The position numbers were made by a program, and so were the translations under genes. A DNA stretch of 8,267 bases from Ardenticatenia bacterium (GTDB lineage: Bacteria > Chloroflexota > Anaerolineae > Promineifilales > Promineifilaceae), in the NCBI GenBank assembly GCA_014237545.1, contig JAACJX010000010.1, forward strand, positions 1 to 8,267, given 5' to 3'. The notes beneath the pieces were generated by a model. It ran no database searches. It was not told the origin of the DNA and was given only the letters and a program-made list of their open reading frames with translations. Of the stretch, positions 1-4,097 are shown in pieces. The first letter of the stretch is position 1. The number at the start of each line of letters is the position of its first letter.

Positions 1-432
1 CTCATGCCTCCGCCCCTTTTTATCGCCCGTTTTAACGCTTCAGCCCGACGCTTCCAGCCCTTTGAGGGTCTGTCGCGCCCGGCTTTCGCTACGGGCTGAG
101 GGGCCAAGGCCTGGTACTCTGGCTCACAGTTGGCCGTTCGCGTCTGGCGCCCCGACCTTCCCCTTCGCTTGCGCTTCCCGCAGACTATCGCCTGCCCGCC
201 CCAAGTGTTATCAGCGCCACCATCGAGTTCAATATGCCAGAAGAAGATAGCGAATCGGTGAATTTCTTGGTTGTACACGCTCCTTATTAGTGTGCCACAT
301 GGTCAAGGGTCGAGATGAACAGCCTCTGTGAGGCTGCCATTGACTGCGTGTGAGCTGATGAAGGTGGAGCGCGTGCAACGCTGGGCAGCGCTCTGAATAT
401 ACACGATGAAGCGGCGAGAAAGGGGAGTAGGG
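1..432. other. GC-rich region without a convincing gene
   Basis: I see no credible gene here. The tract at roughly 35-200 is C-rich, and its longest open frame reads as low-complexity Arg/Ser/Pro/Ala translation with only a TTG start. It holds a short direct repeat (ACGCTTCAGCCC at 35-46 and ACGCTTCCAGCCC at 48-60) and weak self-complementary stretches (GGCCAA 102-107 with TTGGCC 130-135). The stretch nearer the first gene carries three dyads: 320-336, GAGCGC 367-372 with GCGCTC 388-393, and CGCTG 379-383 with CAGCG 386-390. The first five bases read ATGAG on the minus strand behind a purine-rich tract, so a minus-strand gene could begin at the left edge, but too little is present to call it. 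Confidence 0.5.
320..336. repeat. Perfect 7-bp inverted repeat with 3-base spacer
   Basis: CAGCCTC and GAGGCTG flank TGT. It lies about 100 bases upstream of the 74-aa gene, so it could be an operator or a small hairpin in the leader. No T-run follows it on either strand, so it is not an intrinsic terminator. A second hairpin with the same 7-TGT-7 layout but different arms lies at 1208-1224. Confidence 0.5.
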
Positions 433-657
433 ATGATCAGGCGATTACCTACCTTCCAAGGTTACACAATTGATGTGAGACTCAAGGAGTTTCGCAAGGT
501 CGAGTGGGACAAACTGCCGGAGTTCATCGCTTTCGAGAGCGAGGTGGGTCGAAAGATACTGGCGGAGATGGAAAATCAACCGGAAGCTGTCCAGACTTAC
601 CAGGACGAGAACCCTTCCGAGATTGTGCGACAGGTCAGAAACGCCTCTGCCGGATAG
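433..657 (+). CDS. Small uncharacterised protein, 74 aa
   Basis: The product is a small soluble protein rich in charged residues, with no signal peptide or membrane segment. It opens with a distinctive run (RLPTFQGYTIDVRLKEFRKV) and continues with LPEFIAFESEVGRKILAEM. From memory this resembles a family of roughly 70-aa proteins of unknown function seen in Firmicutes and Chloroflexota, often in mobile elements, but I cannot confirm that here. The start at 433 is preferred over the in-frame ATG at 406 because AGGGGAG sits five bases before it. The gene converges with the minus-strand gene that ends 15 bases downstream. No function can be assigned. Confidence 0.75.
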   Translation: MIRRLPTFQGYTIDVRLKEFRKVEWDKLPEFIAFESEVGRKILAEMENQPEAVQTYQDENPSEIVRQVRNASAG

Positions 658-672
658 CCGTAGCCACCGGCA

Positions 673-918
673 TCAGTTCGGAGCCGGGTTGCCGTCGAGC
701 CTCTCCGGCTCCCCGACGATGGCTGAAGCATTGACCGTGCCATCGCGGATAGCATCCATAAAAGCCGCGGCCAGGGCGGCCGCCAGCTGGAGACGTTCCG
801 GTTCGTTGTCCAGGCACAACCCGTCGTGGCGTTCGAGGAGCGCCAGTAGATATGTTTCCAGAGCCTCCGCTTCCGGGAGGGAGTCGACGGGGGTTTGATC
901 GATAACTTCCGCAGTCAT
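673..918 (-). CDS. Small acidic Leu/Ala-rich hypothetical protein, 81 aa
   Basis: This minus-strand frame encodes an acidic, largely helical protein: a Leu/Ala/Glu-rich stretch (residues about 15-60, including ALETYLLALLERHD and LQLAAALAAAFMDAI) followed by a Gly/Asn/Pro tail. I do not recognise a domain. The residue pattern looks like a real small protein rather than a shadow, but the Shine-Dalgarno signal is weak (AGG about eight bases before the ATG). The gene converges with the 74-aa gene and is divergent from the DUF2958 gene. An 8-bp inverted repeat (GGAGCCGG 680-687 with CCGGCTCC 705-712) lies in the end of the coding region and might help terminate transcription, though no T-run follows it. 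Confidence 0.55.
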   Translation of the reverse strand: MTAEVIDQTPVDSLPEAEALETYLLALLERHDGLCLDNEPERLQLAAALAAAFMDAIRDGTVNASAIVGEPERLDGNPAPN

Positions 919-975
919 AGCCGCAGCCTAACGGACGTGAACGCCTAAGTCCAGCCCCATTTCTATTTCCAATCC

Positions 976-999
976 TCTGCCAGAGCTGCTCTAAGCAGA
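976..999. repeat. Nested dyad, possible operator
   Basis: TCTGC 976-980 pairs with GCAGA 995-999, and inside it AGAGC 982-986 pairs with GCTCT 988-992 around a single T. The near-symmetric 24-base element lies between divergent genes, where a dimeric regulator would bind. With a one-base centre it cannot fold as a simple RNA hairpin on the inner arms, which favours a protein-binding site. Confidence 0.45.
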
Positions 1000-1076
1000 A
1001 TACCCGCCGAAAAAGCGCCTTGCGGCAGCGGAACTTGCCAGAGAACGCCGGCTGCGTGCTGTTGGTAACCCCCTTG

Positions 1077-1105
1077 TGGCGCAGGCCGGCAACTCGCCTG
1101 CGCCA
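1077..1105. repeat. 10-bp perfect stem-loop
   Basis: TGGCGCAGGC at 1077-1086 is perfectly complementary to GCCTGCGCCA at 1096-1105, with a nine-base loop. This is a strong GC-rich hairpin in RNA or extruded single-stranded DNA. No T-run follows on either strand, so it is not an intrinsic terminator. It lies four bases from the next large stem, which suggests one folded unit. Confidence 0.65.
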
Positions 1106-1108
1106 GTG

Positions 1109-1193
1109 GCACAGCCGCCTCCGCTCATCAAGGGTCTGCGATGCTGACGCACTCGCCAGGGCTCGCCCTTGACTTCGCTCTCGGCGGCTGTGC
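1109..1193. repeat. Long stem: 11-bp outer and 7-bp inner inverted repeats
   Basis: GCACAGCCGCC at 1109-1119 pairs perfectly with GGCGGCTGTGC at 1183-1193. Inside, TCAAGGG at 1128-1134 pairs with CCCTTGA at 1166-1172, and TGCG 1137-1140 with CGCA 1148-1151 may close a small apical stem. The collinear nested helices suggest an evolved structure, either RNA in the leader of the DUF2958 gene or a DNA origin-type site. Confidence 0.6.
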
Positions 1194-1207
1194 GGAGTAG
1201 CTGGTAA

Positions 1208-1224
1208 GGAAGCATGTTGCTTCC
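1208..1224. repeat. Perfect 7-bp hairpin with TGT loop
   Basis: GGAAGCA and TGCTTCC flank TGT, about 30 bases before the ribosome binding site of the DUF2958 gene. An A-run (1226-1231) follows on the plus strand, so it does not act as a rightward intrinsic terminator. It may be an operator or a hairpin in the leader. Confidence 0.5.
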
Positions 1225-1255
1225 GAAAAAACATTATGAGAGGGGAGCAGCGGGG

Positions 1256-1266
1256 AAGGGAGGTGG
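1256..1266 (+). promoter_or_regulatory. Strong ribosome binding site that sets the DUF2958 start
   Basis: AAGGGAGGTGG sits seven bases before the ATG at 1274 and closely matches the anti-Shine-Dalgarno. The in-frame ATG at 1214 has no such signal and would add 20 residues unlike the family's start, so 1274 is chosen. Confidence 0.85.
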
Positions 1267-1273
1267 TGAAACC

Positions 1274-1582
1274 ATGAAACTGATGACCAAGACACTGGAG
1301 AAACGCTTCGCCCAGGTCGGTTCCCAGGCCGAGGAAGAGGACCCGCTGATCGTCGCCAAGTTCTTTAACCCCTGCGGGGCCGGGACCTGGTACGCAACAG
1401 AGTACGATCCGGAGACGCGCATCTTCTTTGGCTATGTGTCCATCTTCGGCGACTGGAACGACGAGTGGGGGAGCTTTGCGCTGGGGGAGCTGGAGAACTA
1501 CAAGGGGCCGTTTGGGATCGGGATCGAGCGGGACCTGTACTTTGGCGAGCGACGGGCCAGCGAGGTGATCCGGGAGAAATAA
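1274..1582 (+). CDS. DUF2958 family protein, 102 aa
   Basis: The protein matches the DUF2958 family (PF11171), small proteins common on plasmids and integrative conjugative elements, where they often sit near antirestriction and DNA-processing genes. Their biochemical role is not established. Family features seen here are an N-terminal MKLMTKTLEKRF; the block KFFNPCGAGTWYATEYDP (residues 29-46); FFGYV (51-55); WGSFALGELE (65-74); and IERDLYF (84-90). The length is normal and no part is missing. It has a strong ribosome binding site and lies 111 bases upstream of ssb in the same direction, so the two are probably cotranscribed. A stable hairpin lies between them. The neighbourhood supports a mobile-element DNA-maintenance module. 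Confidence 0.85.
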   Translation: MKLMTKTLEKRFAQVGSQAEEEDPLIVAKFFNPCGAGTWYATEYDPETRIFFGYVSIFGDWNDEWGSFALGELENYKGPFGIGIERDLYFGERRASEVIREK

Positions 1583-1598
1583 CCTGGCGTTTGTGGGC

Positions 1599-1620
1599 GG
1601 GGCTGAGACGACTCGGCCCC
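1599..1620. repeat. Stable intergenic hairpin between DUF2958 and ssb
   Basis: GGGGCTGAG (1599-1607) pairs with CTCGGCCCC (1612-1620), with one G-U pair and an ACGA tetraloop. There is no T-run on either side, so readthrough into ssb is expected. It may act as an mRNA stabilising or processing element, or weakly attenuate transcription. Confidence 0.55.
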
Positions 1621-1693
1621 ATACCAGAGACGCTACACACAAAGCATCTGGCAAGCGTTATTTTGAAGCCAGTTTGAAGGGAGGTGAGATAGA

Positions 1694-2008
1694 ATGAATT
1701 ACCAGAAACTGATCATCGCCGGCAGCGCGACCAAAGACGCCCAGCCGCGGCAGTCGAAGGATGGCGAGAAGACCTTCACCACCTTCGATGTCGGTGTCAG
1801 CGACGACAAAGACAAGACCACCTACTTCCCCGTTGTCGTCTTCGGCAAGCAGGGCGAGGCGGTGGCCAAGTATGTCACCAAAGGCCGCCAGGTCCTGGTC
1901 GAGGGCCGCGTGCTGGTCAACGACAAGGGCTACTTCAACGTCGTGGCCGACTGGGTGCGATTTGGTCCGGAGACGAAGGCTGTCAAAGAAGAGAAGCCGG
2001 CGGAGTAA
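1694..2008 (+). CDS. ssb: Short single-stranded DNA-binding protein (SSB), 104 aa
   Basis: This is an OB-fold SSB of the bacterial type, which coats single-stranded DNA in replication, repair and, on mobile elements, transfer. The family pattern is clear: an N-terminal strand (YQKLIIAGSATKDAQPR), a TTFDVGVSDD region, then TYFPVVVFGKQGEAVAKYV (residues 43-61) and GRQVLVEGRVLVNDKGY (64-80). The protein stops at residue 104 just after the fold (EEKPAE). It lacks the Gly/Gln-rich linker and the acidic DDDxPF-type tip by which housekeeping SSBs recruit partners. That suggests an element-encoded SSB rather than the chromosomal one. The start is fixed by GAAGGGAGGTGAG at 1676-1688, five bases before the ATG. 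Confidence 0.9.
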   Translation: MNYQKLIIAGSATKDAQPRQSKDGEKTFTTFDVGVSDDKDKTTYFPVVVFGKQGEAVAKYVTKGRQVLVEGRVLVNDKGYFNVVADWVRFGPETKAVKEEKPAE

Positions 2009-2050
2009 AAACAAAAGCCGCCAGGAGTCCGCGAGGGGCTCCTGGCCGGC
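2004..2050 (-). terminator. Intrinsic terminator for the minus-strand membrane-protein gene
   Basis: Read on the minus strand, a GC-rich stem (CTCCTGG 2039-2045 with CCAGGAG 2021-2027, extended on both sides, capped by a GCGA-type tetraloop at 2031-2034) is followed by TTTTGTTTTT (complement of 2007-2016). It lies about 60 bases past the stop of the gene at 2111-2341. The T-run falls over the ssb stop codon. On the plus strand no T-run follows, so it serves mainly the leftward gene. Confidence 0.8.
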
Positions 2051-2110
2051 GAGCCCGCCCACCCCGAATGCGCTTTTTCGGCCGTGAAGACAACGGATAG
2101 TGAACAACGA

Positions 2111-2341
2111 TCATTCCGGTGATGAAGACTTATGACTCCGGTTGGGCTCATTGCCATTGAACGATACGCGATCGTTAGCTTGCCGGGGCATTTTATTCTT
2201 CCGGTCTAGCTGGCGTTTGTGAAGCTTGTCGCCAATGTTCACATAGGTCTCAACGATTTGCAGCAGCGCTAATAACAGGGCAATGATGCCGCCCAGGATC
2301 GTTACGACTTGGACGATCGTTTCGAGGTCAACGCCTTCCAT
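2111..2341 (-). CDS. Small single-pass membrane protein, 76 aa
   Basis: The protein has a short acidic N-terminus (MEGVDLET), one hydrophobic helix at about residues 9-30 (rich in Ile, Leu, Val and Ala with a GG pair), then a basic hydrophilic tail (KLHKRQLDRKNKMPRQ) ending in a Ser/Asn-rich stretch. This predicts one membrane helix with a cationic cytoplasmic tail. I recognise no family. Candidates would be a holin-like protein, a small toxin, or a membrane anchor, but nothing in the sequence decides. Supporting evidence that the gene is real: GAGGGTG sits about four bases before the ATG, and a well-formed terminator follows the gene. It converges on ssb. Confidence 0.7.
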   Translation of the reverse strand: MEGVDLETIVQVVTILGGIIALLLALLQIVETYVNIGDKLHKRQLDRKNKMPRQANDRVSFNGNEPNRSHKSSSPE

Positions 2342-2480
2342 TGCACACCCTCTAGTATGGCCAACGGATTGATAACTTGATTATGCCAGGAACGAGGATG
2401 CTGAGGCTATTCAAATTTTGGCACTAGAGTTGGTTATCAGACAGGATGGGGGAGGGTGGGTTAACTCTGTCGCCAATTAA

Positions 2481-2567
2481 TTGTTGTACGACCTTAATCC
2501 GCAGAGTCTCAACTCAATGTAACCTATTGTTGTATGTCCTTAATCCGCAGAGGCTTAACCTATTGTA
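2481..2567. repeat. Imperfect tandem direct repeat, about 46-bp period
   Basis: A 26-base core at 2481-2506 recurs at 2527-2552 with two mismatches; it begins TTGTTGTA and ends CCTTAATCCGCAGAG. Similarity continues more weakly for about 15 bases. An overlapping motif (TAACCTATTGT) occurs at 2520-2530 and 2556-2566, a 36-base step. Two copies are too few for a CRISPR array, and the unit continues into the linker. Possible roles are regulator binding sites, iterons, or the trace of a local duplication. Confidence 0.6.
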
Positions 2568-2793
2568 GTGCGAAACGAGTCCATCCTAAATAGCGTGTAA
2601 ATTCCCCTGGCAGATGCGTTAGCGATCATACTAAAACCGACCTTCAAACCGATCCGCCAACTGAATCAGAATCCTTGCCCAATCCCGTATCGACAGGGTC
2701 CATTAACAAGCGATAGGTTGGGTAGCCAGATAGATCGGCTTGCGAACGGCTCTGCAGGAGACCGCACATGCAAATATTCTCCTGATCCCGATA

Positions 2794-2817
2794 AATATCA
2801 AAAGCCTTTTGGATATT
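2794..2817. promoter_or_regulatory. 24-bp imperfect palindrome, possible operator
   Basis: AATATC at 2794-2799 mirrors GATATT at 2812-2817, and AAA 2801-2803 mirrors TTT 2808-2810. Nine of twelve position pairs are complementary. It lies about 105 bases upstream of the promoter-like site that faces the cargo genes. This fits the binding site of a dimeric regulator, but no regulator gene is visible in the window. Confidence 0.4.
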
Positions 2818-2919
2818 AAGAGGATCGCTATTGGTAGTCCGATAACTTGCGCTCTGCGATGTTACCCGCGCTTGGCAAATCAGCGTCGATATTCCTGACG
2901 CGAGGTGACAAACGTCATT

Positions 2920-2947
2920 TTGCGCGGAGAGAAAAATACCCTATAGT
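2920..2947 (+). promoter_or_regulatory. Candidate sigma-70-type promoter for the cargo genes
   Basis: TTGCGC (2920-2925) and TATAGT (2942-2947) are separated by 16 bases. The -10 box differs from consensus at one position and lies in an AT-rich stretch; the -35 box matches only its first three bases. Transcription from here would give a leader of roughly 410 bases before the first cargo gene at 3365, which is unusually long. Confidence 0.35.
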
Positions 2948-3349
2948 ATATTTATGGGTCGATTGGCCCTCAGTTTGGTCGTACCAGTTGCGTGAGATTA
3001 CTTTTGTGCCTTGCGTATCTGCGCTGAGCCTTACAACCACATAGAGGCTGGCAATGAACTCGGTCTGTTCACTTCCCAAATATCGTTTGTTTATCCAAAA
3101 CTACTCGGCAAGGGCGACCGCCCGCCTAGCCTTGGACGCGATGATCCTGACCCTTTTGTTTGGCCTCTTTGGCGGGCGACCTCGCCGTACAGTACTTGAT
3201 GCGGAGAGCGCCCCGCCGGTCTCTATATCAGCTCGACGAGTGGCGGCAATCTGTCGGGTACCGGAATTGCCGACCCCTAGTCCTGGATGAAGTCACTATG
3301 AGGATTACGCATTTTGTCCTCGACACGACCTATGTCTGCGTAAACCTTG

Positions 3350-3356
3350 AGGAGGG
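3350..3356 (+). promoter_or_regulatory. Ribosome binding site that sets a GTG start
   Basis: AGGAGGG lies eight bases before GTG 3365, the ideal distance. The TTG at 3347 overlaps the site. The ATG at 3358 is only one base away and opens an 11-codon frame that ends at 3393, so neither is a likely start of the long gene. Confidence 0.75.
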
Positions 3357-3364
3357 AATGTGCG

Positions 3365-4009
3365 GTGGGCTGCAACAACCATCCTACACCTAAGGATATT
3401 GCTGAGATCCAGAATAAGTCGAATGAGGAACAAAGGAAAGTCAGGGATGCTATGGCTCTTCCAGCCCCGGGCGCAGCCAAAGAGGCTGCTGATCACGCAG
3501 CGAAAGAGGTTGCCAAGTTTTCCCTAAAACAGATCGAGAAGTTCAAGGAATCACTGCGTTCAGGGGGTCATTTAACCAAGGAAGACATCGTCGCGGCGAA
3601 ACAGGAAGCAAAACGGGAAATTGAGCGATTTGCAAAGCAGAAGCAGGAGGAAATAAGCTGGAAATCTCGGAATGAAGTTGTAATGGTCGTGAACAAGAAG
3701 ACTGGCGAACTTGAGGCGAAAAGAGACTCAATGCCTTTACGAAACGCCTACTCTGAAAGTACTATCCCGGGCTTTCACGCCAGAGTTAATAAAGAATATG
3801 ATAGGTCCGGAAACCCGAACTTCAACATATTGCTCCGAGATGAGTATGAGCCTAACAAAAGCACGCATATTCACCATCACAAGGATGGTATTACGCTCTC
3901 CACATACAGTTACATCGGGGAGGATCCTAACACTGGGCGGAAAATAGCGACTATAGATCGCTTCGATTTCGCTAGGTACGGTGATTTTCCAGACCTAGAT
4001 GCGGAGTAA
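3365..4009 (+). CDS. Unrecognised 214-aa protein: coiled-coil N-terminal half, His-rich C-terminal half
   Basis: I do not recognise this protein. Residues about 11-104 are strongly helical and charged (Lys/Glu/Ala-rich, such as AKQEAKREIERFAKQKQEE), predicting a coiled coil. After residue 105 the protein changes to a mixed strand and loop domain with VVMVVNKKTGELEAKRDS, a His cluster HIHHHKDG (168-175), then IGEDPNTGRK and IDRFDFARYGDFPDLDAE at the end. The His cluster could bind metal or form an active site; this is inference. No signal peptide or membrane segment is seen. The start is the GTG behind AGGAGGG. GC content is visibly lower than in the ssb region. It lies 88 bases before the next gene with no terminator seen, so it may be the first gene of the cargo operon or a separate toxin-like gene. 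Confidence 0.75.
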   Translation: MGCNNHPTPKDIAEIQNKSNEEQRKVRDAMALPAPGAAKEAADHAAKEVAKFSLKQIEKFKESLRSGGHLTKEDIVAAKQEAKREIERFAKQKQEEISWKSRNEVVMVVNKKTGELEAKRDSMPLRNAYSESTIPGFHARVNKEYDRSGNPNFNILLRDEYEPNKSTHIHHHKDGITLSTYSYIGEDPNTGRKIATIDRFDFARYGDFPDLDAE

Positions 4010-4097
4010 TGGCTACAAACTGTGCCAAATAGCTGGTATTGAGACCTCATGTCGATGAATTGGCTCCTCATCAAGGCCGGGAACTAGGAAGGCCCAT

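Larger units (their letters stand above)
919..1273. other. Divergent intergenic region rich in inverted repeats
   Basis: This gap lies between the divergent 81-aa and DUF2958 genes and has no credible coding frame in the right context. It contains four separate dyads, listed individually at 976-999, 1078-1104, 1109-1193 and 1208-1224. Such a cluster beside a DUF2958 and ssb pair could be a structured 5' leader, a small RNA, or a DNA site such as a transfer or replication origin. None of these can be chosen from this window alone. No clear -10/-35 pair was found for the rightward genes. Confidence 0.55.
2342..3364. other. About 1 kb without a convincing gene, between backbone and cargo
   Basis: Only short open frames occur here, mostly with TTG starts, no good ribosome binding site and no recognisable protein pattern. 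What can be supported is an imperfect tandem repeat (2481-2567), a 24-bp imperfect palindrome (2794-2817), a promoter-like site (2920-2947), and the ribosome binding site at 3350-3356. The region marks a change in base composition from the GC-rich left part to the more AT-rich cargo. It could be an insertion boundary, a long regulatory leader, a non-coding RNA, or decayed genes. I found no tRNA or transposon ends. Confidence 0.5.

Noticed and set aside
1..5. Start of a minus-strand gene at the left edge
   Set aside because: ATG with purine-rich bases before it is visible, but only five coding bases are present, so it cannot be supported.
62..250. Small plus-strand open frame (62 aa)
   Set aside because: TTG start, no ribosome binding site, and low-complexity Arg/Ser/Pro/Ala translation typical of GC-rich non-coding DNA.
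1214..1273. Upstream in-frame ATG for the DUF2958 gene
   Set aside because: It lies inside a hairpin and has no ribosome binding site; the ATG at 1274 has an excellent one and matches the family's N-terminus.
1599..1620. Intrinsic terminator between DUF2958 and ssb
   Set aside because: The stem is strong, but neither strand has a T-run after it.
635..1654. Long minus-strand open frame (339 aa)
   Set aside because: It spans the 81-aa gene, the structured intergenic region and the antisense of DUF2958. Its translation is Arg/Pro/Gly-rich with no domain pattern, so it is a by-product of high GC.
1658..2107. Minus-strand open frame (149 aa)
   Set aside because: It is antisense to ssb and covers its own terminator region. 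The plus-strand frame is a clear SSB with a strong ribosome binding site.
2481..2567. CRISPR array
   Set aside because: Only two units, with similarity extending into the would-be spacer and with unequal step lengths (46 and 36), and no cas genes in view.
2847..3393. Several short overlapping plus-strand frames in the gene-free kilobase
   Set aside because: They mostly start with TTG or GTG, lack ribosome binding sites, and show no recognisable protein pattern. A decayed gene remains possible but cannot be supported.
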